Positions 16,898 to 24,700 of a stretch of DNA of 64,000 bases are shown here, piece by piece (the first letter of the stretch is position 1; every line of letters begins with the position of its first letter). The translations under genes were made by a program, and so were the position numbers. This DNA comes from Macrococcoides epidermidis (GTDB lineage Bacteria; Bacillota; Bacilli; Staphylococcales; Staphylococcaceae). The stretch lies in NCBI RefSeq assembly GCF_042659445.1, contig NZ_JBHSSR010000001.1. One strand, given 5' to 3'. The notes beneath the pieces are model-generated. The model searched no databases and was not told the origin of the DNA. It was given only the letters and a program-made list of their open reading frames with translations.

Positions 16898-17626
16898 TCA
16901 TGACTTATAAAGTACAATCTGATCATGTAAATCTTTAATATGAATTTGACCTGGTGCAACAGGATTGCCAACATAGCCAAAGGTCATAGATGATCCAAAT
17001 ATCCCACACGCCACTCGTGTAATCTTTCCAATTTCTCCCATCGCTATACCGATAATATTTAAATTACAGTTTTGTTTTGTTTCATAAACTGCTGACATTA
17101 AGTTAAGCACATCTTTACCATCATTCGGTTTAACCGCTAGTTTACAGTAATCTGCATCTAGTTTAATCATGCGATTATATATCGCGAGCATATCTTTAAT
17201 ACGTGGAGTGAATTCATATTCATGGTGACTGATTAACACTAAAATATTATTCGCACGTGCCAAAACCAATAATTTATCCATATAGTCTTCGTACATCATC
17301 AATTCTAAATCGATAATATCACATAACTTTTTCTCTATCACTTCTTTAATAAGTTCAAAATAAGCATCCATCGTAATTTTTGTCTTGTTATTCATATCTT
17401 CTGTGCGATATGTAAATAAAATTTGTTTTGATGGAAACTTATTCTTTATAAAAGCAATCTCAGATTCATAAAATTCAATTGAACCTTGTGCTAAGTCAGC
17501 TCGATATTCAACGACATCGAAATAATCGATATATTCAACCGCTTCTTTAATCACTTTTTCATCTGTGTTCTGTACATCTGATAACGTCAATATTACCTTT
17601 GGAATTGCACTACTCTGCTCTGTCAA
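16898..17626 (-). CDS. aroD: Type I 3-dehydroquinate dehydratase
   Basis: Third step of the shikimate pathway: dehydration of 3-dehydroquinate through a Schiff base. The 242 residues show VEYRADLAQ near residue 35, the catalytic histidine in LISHHEYEF, the Schiff-base lysine in DADYCKLAVKPND and the C-terminal SMTFGYVGNPVAPGQIHIKDL. The frame starts at TTG, seven bases after GGAGG. The stop codon touches the nitroreductase -35, so the two genes are separate units. Confidence 0.95.
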   Translation of the reverse strand: MTEQSSAIPKVILTLSDVQNTDEKVIKEAVEYIDYFDVVEYRADLAQGSIEFYESEIAFIKNKFPSKQILFTYRTEDMNNKTKITMDAYFELIKEVIEKKLCDIIDLELMMYEDYMDKLLVLARANNILVLISHHEYEFTPRIKDMLAIYNRMIKLDADYCKLAVKPNDGKDVLNLMSAVYETKQNCNLNIIGIAMGEIGKITRVACGIFGSSMTFGYVGNPVAPGQIHIKDLHDQIVLYKS

Positions 17627-17670
17627 AATAAGTCCTCCTCTTATTCATCCAATAATTAAAGTGAAAGTAT

Positions 17671-17725
17671 GGTAAAATAGATAAGTGCTGTTAATTATTG
17701 AACAATCTCTTAAGTCTATTTTACC
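17671..17725. repeat. Inverted repeat upstream of aroD
   Basis: GGTAAAATAGA (17671-17681) and its exact reverse complement TCTATTTTACC (17715-17725) face each other across 33 bases in the divergent gap between aroD and the small gene at 17821. Each arm contains a -10-like TAAAAT. Its function is unknown. Confidence 0.5.
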
Positions 17726-17820
17726 TTACTTGATTAATAAATTGTATCAATTATACCCATATTATAAGTTCACAATAATTTAATTTGGAAAGCATAGTGA
17801 TTAATATATGGAGGATAATA

Positions 17821-18081
17821 ATGAAAACACTATTTGATTTAAAAACGTTACCAGGATGGAAAATAGATAACCACACGAAGATAGCCATTCGTTTAGTAGA
17901 AAACGAAGACTATATCGCGATTACAAAACCCATATACAAAAGCCATAGCATAATGGACGTTATCGAATTCACTAAAGATAGTGAAGATAATATCACTTTT
18001 AAAAATATGAACAATAATAATCAGATTATCGTATCTATTGATGAAAATGATAAGACCATTCATATCCATAATAAAGCATAG
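17821..18081 (+). CDS. Unrecognised small protein, 86 residues
   Basis: I do not recognise this protein. The start ATG at 17821 follows GGAGG by six bases; an upstream in-frame extension to 17785 lacks a ribosome site. The product is soluble, charged and rich in I, K, D and N, without signal peptide or membrane segment. The pattern of short alternating strands (IAIRLVENEDYIAITKP, NQIIVSIDENDKTIHIH) suggests a small beta-rich domain. A 16-bp terminator hairpin overlaps its stop codon. Good ribosome site, own terminator and the codon pattern of its neighbours support a real gene. Confidence 0.75.
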   Translation: MKTLFDLKTLPGWKIDNHTKIAIRLVENEDYIAITKPIYKSHSIMDVIEFTKDSEDNITFKNMNNNNQIIVSIDENDKTIHIHNKA

Positions 18082-18105
18082 TACCTATAAGGTATTATGC
18101 TTTAT
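18071..18105 (+). terminator. Terminator of the small unknown gene
   Basis: ATAAAGCATAGTACCT (18071-18086) pairs with AGGTATTATGCTTTAT (18090-18105) over 16 positions, with one G-U pair and a three-base loop, then TATTG. There is no long T-run, so it could also stabilise the 3' end. Confidence 0.65.
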
Positions 18106-18169
18106 TATTGAAATATGTGTTTCAATTTGTTATATTTAAATATGCTAGTTATTTTATTCATACTATCTC

Positions 18170-18524
18170 GGGGGCGTTACGGATTCGACAGGGGTCACTT
18201 GGGTTGGTATAGCGTGTCGGAGGGTTGTCTTCGTTATCAACACAACAGTTATAATAACTGGCAAAACAAACAATTTCGCAGTAGCTGCCTAATCGCACTC
18301 TGCACCTCTCTCAAGCATCGCCTATGTGCCTGATGTAGAGGTTCAACTTTAGTAGGATACGACGAACACTTCCGCCTGGAGTCTGTTCGTAAGAGATTAA
18401 TCGGGCTAGCGATACATTCGGATGTCCGTTTTCAGATGTATCGTGAAATTCAATAACAGGACTACACACGTAGAAGTATCAATTGCAGGATCTTTGGACG
18501 CGGGTTCGACTCCCGCCGTCTCCA
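18170..18524 (+). ncRNA. ssrA: Transfer-messenger RNA (tmRNA)
   Basis: Rescues ribosomes stalled on broken mRNAs together with SmpB. The 5' end GGGGGCGTTACGGATTCGAC and the 3' end GGTTCGACTCCCGCCGTCTCC form the tRNA-like domain, with a 7-bp acceptor stem (GGGGGCG/CGTCTCC). CCA is not encoded. The tag frame at 18260-18292 reads GKTNNFAVAA then TAA, giving a degradation tag ending in the usual AVAA after the initial tmRNA alanine. The length of about 355 bases is normal. SmpB is encoded about 0.8 kb away on the opposite strand. Confidence 0.97.
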
Positions 18525-18533
18525 TACATAAAG

Positions 18534-18567
18534 AAAAGCTTATACCTTAAGGGGTATAAGCTTTTTT
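18534..18567 (+). terminator. ssrA terminator
   Basis: AAAAGCTTATACC (18534-18546) pairs with GGTATAAGCTTTT (18553-18565), followed by T-rich sequence. The near-palindrome also has A-runs on the left, so it may serve the convergent secreted-protein gene as well. Confidence 0.85.
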
Positions 18568-18575
18568 ATTTCTGC

Positions 18576-19115
18576 TTATTCAGTTCTTGGCGCTTGTTCA
18601 GGAGTAATAATCTCTATTTTATAAGCTGCCGATTTAAATTTCTCTGTAAGTAATTTTATTGTACGTTTTTCATTGTTAACAACCTGTACATATACTTTAT
18701 TAGACATGATGTTCGTACCATATCCAGCAACTTTTAGATTGTTTGCAGCAATGTATTTTTCTAGATGATTTTTAGCTTTTACTAATCCTTGTTCAGAATA
18801 TGATGCAGTTTTAAAGATTAAATTATTTTTACCGAATTTTTTGATGATCCCATTTTTATACTTTACATTTTTCGTTAAATTTTTAATAACTACAGTAATT
18901 GTTTGTTTTTGTGGATTAATATAGTAACCAGCTCTAATATTTACTGGAATCTTAGTATATTCTTTTTTGACAGTTTGAACTTTATTAATAAAAGCTTTTT
19001 CTGACATTTTTTGAACAGACACTGTCGTTGCACTCGCATCAACTTGAGTTGATAATGCTGGTAACGTTAATGACGTTGCAATAATCGTTGATACTGCTAA
19101 TTTCGTAATTTTCAT
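18576..19115 (-). CDS. Secreted protein of unknown function, 179 residues
   Basis: I do not recognise a family. A signal peptide is clear: MKITKLAV, a hydrophobic stretch, then a likely cleavage after VDASA near residue 28. The mature part is basic, rich in K, N, V and I, with repeated segments of the type ITVVIKNLTKNVK, LIFKTASYSEQGLVKAKNHLEKY and VYVQVVNNEKRTIKLLTEKF. This looks like two copies of a small alpha/beta unit (strand, then amphipathic helix). The start is the second ATG (19115), nine bases after AAGGAG; the first ATG abuts the ribosome site. It lies alone between ssrA and smpB. Confidence 0.75.
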   Translation of the reverse strand: MKITKLAVSTIIATSLTLPALSTQVDASATTVSVQKMSEKAFINKVQTVKKEYTKIPVNIRAGYYINPQKQTITVVIKNLTKNVKYKNGIIKKFGKNNLIFKTASYSEQGLVKAKNHLEKYIAANNLKVAGYGTNIMSNKVYVQVVNNEKRTIKLLTEKFKSAAYKIEIITPEQAPRTE

Positions 19116-19202
19116 ATTTAACATCTCCTTTTCATATTCATTTTACACTTTTTTTGTATCGTACAAGTTTTTTTGTGAAATTACTAAATTACGCAACTTG
19201 AT

Positions 19203-19244
19203 TGATGTACTTGGGACTACATCATTCGGACATCTAGTACATCA
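19203..19244. repeat. Inverted repeat upstream of the secreted-protein gene
   Basis: TGATGTACT (19203-19211) and AGTACATCA (19236-19244) form perfect 9-bp arms, with further GATGT-like copies between them. It sits 90 bases before the secreted-protein start and just downstream of the smpB terminator. It is a candidate operator or leftover terminator; no T-run follows. Confidence 0.45.
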
Positions 19245-19246
19245 CC

Positions 19247-19278
19247 AAACAAAAAACTACCGAATTTCTCCGGTAGTT
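19247..19278 (-). terminator. smpB terminator
   Basis: On the minus strand AACTACCG / CGGTAGTT (19255-19278) with an eight-base loop is followed by a T-run. The hairpin starts inside the smpB stop codon. Confidence 0.75.
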
Positions 19279-19738
19279 AGTATTTCTCTTTCATCGCACG
19301 ATCCATTTCACGTTTCGCTTCTTTTGCTTTCAATGCATGTCGTTTATCGTAGTCTTTCTTACCTTTGGCAAGTCCTACAAGCATCTTACAGTAGCCATTC
19401 TTAATATATAACTTAAGCGGCACTAACGCATAACCCTGCTCACGTGTCTGTCCGAATAATTTATCGATTTGTTTACGTTTCATAAGCAGTTTACGTGTTC
19501 TCAGAGGATCATGATTAAATCGATTTCCTTCTTCATACGGTGCGATATGCATGTTATACACATACATTTCACCGTTATACACTCTTGCGTAAGAATCTTT
19601 TAAGTTCGCACTGCCGCGTCTTATCGATTTAATTTCTGTCCCTTGTAACACAATTCCCGCTTCAAATGTTTCTTCAATGGTATAATCATGACTTGCTTTT
19701 CTATTTTGTGCTAATGTCTTTCCGTCACCTTTTGGCAT
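19277..19738 (-). CDS. smpB: SsrA-binding protein SmpB
   Basis: Binds the tRNA-like part of tmRNA and places it in stalled ribosomes. The 153 residues include the OB-fold segments TIEETFEAGIVLQGTEIKSIR and YNMHIAPYEEGNRFNHDPLRTRKLLM and the basic C-terminal tail LKAKEAKREMDRAMKEKY. The start ATG at 19738 follows GAGGTG; an in-frame extension upstream runs into rnr and has no ribosome site. It begins 10 bases after the rnr stop, so it belongs to the secG-est-rnr-smpB transcript. Confidence 0.96.
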   Translation of the reverse strand: MPKGDGKTLAQNRKASHDYTIEETFEAGIVLQGTEIKSIRRGSANLKDSYARVYNGEMYVYNMHIAPYEEGNRFNHDPLRTRKLLMKRKQIDKLFGQTREQGYALVPLKLYIKNGYCKMLVGLAKGKKDYDKRHALKAKEAKREMDRAMKEKY

Positions 19739-19748
19739 AACTTCACCT

Positions 19749-22085
19749 CTATTTCTTTTTGCCTCTACCTGCATTTTTCACTGCTTTGGATTTATAGAAT
19801 GGTTTCTTTCCACCATTTTTCTTCGCTGCTTTACTAAACTTTTCGCCAGCTGCTTTTCCACGACCTTTTTTACGTGGTTTTTGGTTATTATTGTTACCAC
19901 CACTTTTACGTTCAGCTTTAATCTTAACTTCACGTATTTTACTTTCAATTTTAGCCATGTCCATACCGACTATCGCAAAATCAATCATGCGTTCATCAAC
20001 ATTTACATTCACGACTTTTACTTTTACTTTTTGACCGATTTTAAACACTTTACCATGACGTTCACCAATCATCGCCATATGACGTTCATCAAAGTGGTAA
20101 TAATCATCTGTCATATTAGAGTTATGTACCATACCTTCGATTGTATTCTCAAGTTCTACAAACATACCGAAGTTAGCAACAGAGCTAATAATACCCTCAA
20201 ACTCTTCACCTAAATGTTGAATCATATATTCTGCTTTTTTCAGATCATCTGTATCACGTTCTGCATCAATCGCACGGCGTTCACGTTTAGAAGTATGTTC
20301 ACTGATATCAACAAGCTTGTCTTCCCATATTGCTTTTTGTTCTTCATTCATTGAATGTTCGATTAAGTATTTGCGGATTAATCTATGAACAATTAAGTCC
20401 GGATAACGTCTGATTGGTGATGTAAAGTGTGTATAGTATTCAGCAGAAAGTCCAAAATGTCCTAAATTCTGTTCAGAGTATTTCGCTTGCTGCATTGAAC
20501 GTAACATAAGTGTAGAGATAACTAATTCCTCTGGTTTATCTTTAATTTCTTTACCGATATTCTGAAGCGTTTTTGGATGAATATTTTCAGTACCGCCTTT
20601 AACGATTAAACCGAAATTTGTAATGAATTCAAAGAATCGCTTTAATCTGTCTGCTTTCGGTTCTTCATGGACTCGATAAATAAATGGTACTTTTAATTTT
20701 GCAAAGTGCTCGGCTACGGTTTCATTGGCCATTAACATAAATGATTCAATTAATCGTTCACCTAATCCGCGCTCGCGAATAACAACTTCTTTAGGCACAC
20801 CTACTTCATCTACTAAAATCTTAGCTTCTTTAAGGTCGAAATCAATTTCTCCACGATTTACACGCATTTGTTTTAATATATCAGCTAAATCTTTTGCGTG
20901 TATCAACAGTTCATGAATATGTTTATACTCATGTATTAAGATTTCATCATTATGCTCTAATATCTGATTGACAGCATCATACGTCATTCTTTCATCAGAG
21001 TTTATCACACTTTGATAAATTTTATGATTTACAACACGTCCTGTATGATCGATTTCCATCTCACAGCTTAACGTCAATCGATCGACTTTAGGATTTAAGG
21101 AACAGATACCATTACTTAATCGATGTGGAATCATAGGTATTACGCGATCGACTAAATAGACACTCGTCCCACGCTCAAATGCATCCTGATCTAGCATTGA
21201 TCCTTCCGTAACATAGTGACTAACGTCAGCAATTGAAACGATTAATTTATAATTGCCATTTTCTAACTTTTCCACACTAATCGCATCATCTAAATCTTTG
21301 GCATCAGCACCGTCAATTGTAATGGTTAATACGTCACGTAAATCTACACGATCTTTATAATCATGTGGTTCAATTTCATCCGGCACATTGTTCGCTTCTT
21401 CAATAGTTGCAGGATTGAAATCAATATTAATACCATGTGTATAGATAATGGATAATATATCTACACCAGGATCATTTTTATGTCCAAGGATTGCTTTAAC
21501 CATACCTTCAGGATTGTTCGTGCCATCAGCATATTGTGTCAATTCCACTAATACTTTATGTCCTTCTACAGCACCAAGATTTTTACCTTTAGGAATAAAG
21601 ATATCTTGTGTAATACGTTTATCATCCGGAAGTACAAACCCAAAATGTCTCGCTTCAGTATAGGTTCCGACAACTTGCGTTATCGCACGTTTCTGTATTG
21701 CTTTAACTTCACCTTCGTTACGCCCATCACTTGCTTTTGACACACTCACTAATACTGTATCGCCATCCATCGCTCTGTTGATCTTATTTGGCGGGATAAA
21801 TACATCTTCTATCGCCTCATTTTCCGGACGAACGAAAGCGAATCCTTTTTTGTGCTGACTTAGAGTACCTTGTACTAAGTCTCCCGGACTACCCGGTATA
21901 TAGTATTTATCATTTTTAGTGCGATTGATCTTGCCTGACTGCTCAAGCGCTACTAAAGTTTTTACAAGTCCAGTAAAGGCATCTGCATCTTTTAAACCAA
22001 GATGTTTTTCTATATCTTCTACCGTAATTGCATTCCCTTTTAATGATTGTAAATATGCAATAACTTCTTCTTCAAATAGATGCAT
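19749..22085 (-). CDS. rnr: Ribonuclease R
   Basis: Processive 3'-5' exoribonuclease that degrades structured RNA and helps clear tmRNA-tagged messages. The 778 residues contain an N-terminal winged-helix and cold-shock domains (GFAFVRP near residue 80), the RNB catalytic domain with TIDGADAKDLDDAISVE near 260, a C-terminal S1 domain (FEGIISSVANFGMFVELEN near 630) and a long lysine/glycine tail. The start is ATG at 22085, eight bases from AAGGAGG; an upstream in-frame ATG overlaps est and lacks such a site. Confidence 0.97.
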   Translation of the reverse strand: MHLFEEEVIAYLQSLKGNAITVEDIEKHLGLKDADAFTGLVKTLVALEQSGKINRTKNDKYYIPGSPGDLVQGTLSQHKKGFAFVRPENEAIEDVFIPPNKINRAMDGDTVLVSVSKASDGRNEGEVKAIQKRAITQVVGTYTEARHFGFVLPDDKRITQDIFIPKGKNLGAVEGHKVLVELTQYADGTNNPEGMVKAILGHKNDPGVDILSIIYTHGINIDFNPATIEEANNVPDEIEPHDYKDRVDLRDVLTITIDGADAKDLDDAISVEKLENGNYKLIVSIADVSHYVTEGSMLDQDAFERGTSVYLVDRVIPMIPHRLSNGICSLNPKVDRLTLSCEMEIDHTGRVVNHKIYQSVINSDERMTYDAVNQILEHNDEILIHEYKHIHELLIHAKDLADILKQMRVNRGEIDFDLKEAKILVDEVGVPKEVVIRERGLGERLIESFMLMANETVAEHFAKLKVPFIYRVHEEPKADRLKRFFEFITNFGLIVKGGTENIHPKTLQNIGKEIKDKPEELVISTLMLRSMQQAKYSEQNLGHFGLSAEYYTHFTSPIRRYPDLIVHRLIRKYLIEHSMNEEQKAIWEDKLVDISEHTSKRERRAIDAERDTDDLKKAEYMIQHLGEEFEGIISSVANFGMFVELENTIEGMVHNSNMTDDYYHFDERHMAMIGERHGKVFKIGQKVKVKVVNVNVDERMIDFAIVGMDMAKIESKIREVKIKAERKSGGNNNNQKPRKKGRGKAAGEKFSKAAKKNGGKKPFYKSKAVKNAGRGKKK

Positions 22086-22101
22086 ATATATTGCCTCCTT
22101 T

Positions 22102-22848
22102 TTAATTTGACCATTCAAGCTTTTCTAAAAATGCTAAAAAGTCATTAAACAATTGTTCTTTCTCAATATCTATTGTAACAACATGACCACTTTTCTCATA
22201 CCAATGTATCTCTTTTTCTTCACTTTCAGATTCATTATATATAATATTCGCTGAATCAATATCTATCATTGTATCTAAACGTCCTTGTGCAACGAATAAA
22301 GGCGCATATACATTATCTAAAGTTGGTCTTATTTCAGCTAATGTCGTCTGTAATTCTTCAAGCATTGATGTTGGATGAAAGGCTGACATCTCGCTCTCAA
22401 TTTGTTCAGGCGTCTTTCCTTCACGCTTTTTAAATTCACGTGCATATGCAAGCACACCATCAAACATATTCCCTGTCGTCTTTATATGCATTGGTGAACA
22501 CATCGTCCCAACACCCATTACATCTCGATATTGACTCAATTTTAAACTAAATACGCCTCCCAGTGATACACCAGCTACTGCTATTTCCTCATATCCTTTT
22601 GATTTCAGGAAATCATAAGCTTCTATAACCTGACTCCACCAAACATGTGGACTGGACTGTAGCAGCTCCTCTGGAGGTACACCGTGTCCTTCATAATGCG
22701 GTGCATAACATGTATACCCTTGTTTCTGTAAAAAACGTCCTAATTGACGCACATCAGAAGAGTTTCCAGTAAAGCCATGTAATAACAACACTGCTCTTGG
22801 GCCTTCTTCAAAAAAGAATGGTTTAGGTAATTGAATTTTCATTTTCAT
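22102..22848 (-). CDS. est: Carboxylesterase, alpha/beta hydrolase (Est30-like)
   Basis: A 248-residue monomeric serine esterase. The nucleophile S95 lies in GVSLGG, the oxyanion segment in LLHGFTGN near residue 24, the acid in QGRLDTMID and the histidine in SGHVVTID near the end. It resembles the thermophilic Bacillus carboxylesterase Est30, which cleaves short-chain esters. The conserved placement between secG and rnr is typical of staphylococci. ATG at 22848 follows AAGGAGAT; the adjacent TTG is less likely. Confidence 0.9.
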   Translation of the reverse strand: MKMKIQLPKPFFFEEGPRAVLLLHGFTGNSSDVRQLGRFLQKQGYTCYAPHYEGHGVPPEELLQSSPHVWWSQVIEAYDFLKSKGYEEIAVAGVSLGGVFSLKLSQYRDVMGVGTMCSPMHIKTTGNMFDGVLAYAREFKKREGKTPEQIESEMSAFHPTSMLEELQTTLAEIRPTLDNVYAPLFVAQGRLDTMIDIDSANIIYNESESEEKEIHWYEKSGHVVTIDIEKEQLFNDFLAFLEKLEWSN

Positions 22849-22903
22849 CAAAAATATCTCCTTATATATTTATTGTATGTGTTTTAAGTACAAAATAAAA
22901 ATA

Positions 22904-22929
22904 AAAAAGCCCGAACAATGTGTCCGGAC
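22904..22929 (-). terminator. secG terminator (partial)
   Basis: On the minus strand GTCCGGACA / TGTTCGGGC (22909-22929, loop CAT) forms nine pairs with G-U wobbles and is followed by six Ts. The wobbles pair only in minus-strand RNA. It stands between secG and est, so est-rnr-smpB may be read by leakage or from their own promoter. Confidence 0.7.
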
Positions 22930-22935
22930 CCCTTA

Positions 22936-23169
22936 TTAAATACCAAAATAACCGATTGCAATTGTAATTAAGAAAAGTAAAACAGACGCAACAATAGTAA
23001 TTCTATTTAAAATTAAATCAACACCACGTTGTTTTTGTTTTCCGAATAATTGTTCAGCTCCACCACTAATTGCTCCTGATAAGCCATTACTCTTACCTTC
23101 TTGTAATAACACAACAGTGATCAATACAAGACAATCAATAATTAGTAATACTGTAAGTAAAGTATTCAT
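22936..23169 (-). CDS. secG: Preprotein translocase subunit SecG
   Basis: A 77-residue membrane protein with two hydrophobic segments (residues 3-21 and 54-75) joined by the conserved loop LLQEGKSNGLSGAISGGAEQLFGKQK. It is the accessory subunit of the SecYEG channel; the motor secA is also in this window at 53-56 kb. The start ATG follows a GAGGACC ribosome site. Confidence 0.95.
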   Translation of the reverse strand: MNTLLTVLLIIDCLVLITVVLLQEGKSNGLSGAISGGAEQLFGKQKQRGVDLILNRITIVASVLLFLITIAIGYFGI

Positions 23170-23239
23170 TGATGGTCCTCCTCAATTTCTAATAACTCAT
23201 ATTATATTAACATATTCACTTGTAAAAAGAAACATAAAG

Positions 23240-23265
23240 AAAAGGAACGTCGTCACGTTCCTTTT
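23240..23265 (-). terminator. eno terminator
   Basis: AAAAGGAACGT (23240-23250) pairs with ACGTTCCTTTT (23255-23265) across CGTC. It lies 23 bases after the eno stop and has A/T flanks on both sides. It ends the glycolytic transcript. Confidence 0.85.
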
Positions 23266-23287
23266 CGATGTATAGACTATAAAGTTA

Positions 23288-24592
23288 TTATTTACTGATG
23301 TTGTAGAAAGAGTTTAATCCTTCAAATTTAGCAGTTTCAAATAATTCATCTTCAATACGTAATAATTGGTTGTATTTCGCAATACGGTCTGTACGTGATA
23401 ATGAACCAGTTTTAATTTGACCTGCATTTGTAGCAACTGCGATATCAGCAATTGTAGTATCTTCAGTTTCACCAGAACGGTGAGAAACTACTGCAGTATA
23501 ACCAGCTTTTTGAGCCATTTCGATTGCTTCAAATGTTTCAGTTAAAGTACCAATTTGGTTAACTTTGATTAAGATTGAGTTACCAACACCTTCGTTGATA
23601 CCACGCTCTAAAATTTTAGTGTTCGTAACGAACAGGTCATCTCCAACTAATTGAACTTTATCTCCTAAACGTTCAGTTAAAGCTTTCCAACCGTCCCAGT
23701 CGTTTTCATCCATACCATCTTCGATAGAGATAATTGGATATTTATTAACTAATTCTTCTAAGTAATCTACTTGTTCAGCTGAAGTACGTTTCGCACCGCC
23801 TTCACCTTCGAACTTAGCATAATCATAAGTACCGTTTTCATAGAATTCAGATGAAGCACAGTCGAAACCTAAGAATACATCTTTACCTGGTTCAAGACCT
23901 GCTGCTTTAATTGCTTCTAAAATCGTTTCAACTGCATCTTCAGTACCTTCGAATGTTGGAGCGAATCCACCTTCGTCACCTACTGCAGTTACTAATCCAC
24001 GAGATTTTAAAATTTTCGCTAAGTTATGGAAAATTTCTGCTCCCCAACGTAAAGCTTCTTTAAAGTTAGGTGCGCCAACTGGTAATACCATAAACTCCTG
24101 GAATGCGATAGGTGCGTCAGAGTGAGAACCACCGTTAACGATGTTCATCATAGGCACTGGTAATTGTGTACCGTTAAATCCACCTAAGTATTTGTATAAA
24201 GGCATACCTAAGTATTCAGCAGCTGCGCGCGCTACAGCGATTGAAACACCTAAAATAGCATTTGCACCTAATTTACCTTTGTTTTCTGTACCGTCTAAAG
24301 CGATCATCATTTTGTCGATTGATACTTGGTCTAAAACTGAAAAATCACCTTCGATAATCTCTGGAGCGATAATTTCATTAACATTCTCAACAGCTTTTAA
24401 TACACCTTTACCCATGTAACGGTCTTTATCACCATCGCGTAATTCAACAGCTTCATGTTCACCAGTAGAAGCACCAGAAGGTACTAATGCACGACCTAAA
24501 GCACCACTTTCTGTAAATACTTCAACTTCAATTGTAGGATTACCTCTTGAATCTAATACTTCACGTGCATAAACATCTGTAATAATTGGCAT
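23288..24592 (-). CDS. eno: Enolase
   Basis: Converts 2-phosphoglycerate to phosphoenolpyruvate. The 434 residues carry PIIxDVxAREVLDSRGNPTIEVEV at the start in sense, VGDEGGFAP near residue 205, SIEDGMDENDW near 290, VGDDLFVTN near 315, IKVNQIGTLTE near 340 and the signature SHRSGETEDT near 370. It closes the gapR-gap-pgk-tpiA-gpmI-eno series, following gpmI after 108 bases. Its own ribosome site AAAGGAG is strong. Confidence 0.98.
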   Translation of the reverse strand: MPIITDVYAREVLDSRGNPTIEVEVFTESGALGRALVPSGASTGEHEAVELRDGDKDRYMGKGVLKAVENVNEIIAPEIIEGDFSVLDQVSIDKMMIALDGTENKGKLGANAILGVSIAVARAAAEYLGMPLYKYLGGFNGTQLPVPMMNIVNGGSHSDAPIAFQEFMVLPVGAPNFKEALRWGAEIFHNLAKILKSRGLVTAVGDEGGFAPTFEGTEDAVETILEAIKAAGLEPGKDVFLGFDCASSEFYENGTYDYAKFEGEGGAKRTSAEQVDYLEELVNKYPIISIEDGMDENDWDGWKALTERLGDKVQLVGDDLFVTNTKILERGINEGVGNSILIKVNQIGTLTETFEAIEMAQKAGYTAVVSHRSGETEDTTIADIAVATNAGQIKTGSLSRTDRIAKYNQLLRIEDELFETAKFEGLNSFYNISK

Positions 24593-24700
24593 GTGTAAAA
24601 CTCCTTTGTTTGTTTTATTTTCTATTTTATTATTCCCGATTTGTCAGGAATAATCAATTAATTAAATTAATTTTAGTAATACTTTTAATCTAAGTGTGAA

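Noticed and set aside
18115..18333. A 72-codon frame in the ssrA region
   Set aside because: It runs through the tRNA-like domain and tag region of tmRNA in the wrong frame.
18500..19270. Possible genomic island at the ssrA 3' end
   Set aside because: Only one small gene lies between ssrA and smpB; no integrase and no second copy of the ssrA 3' end is visible.
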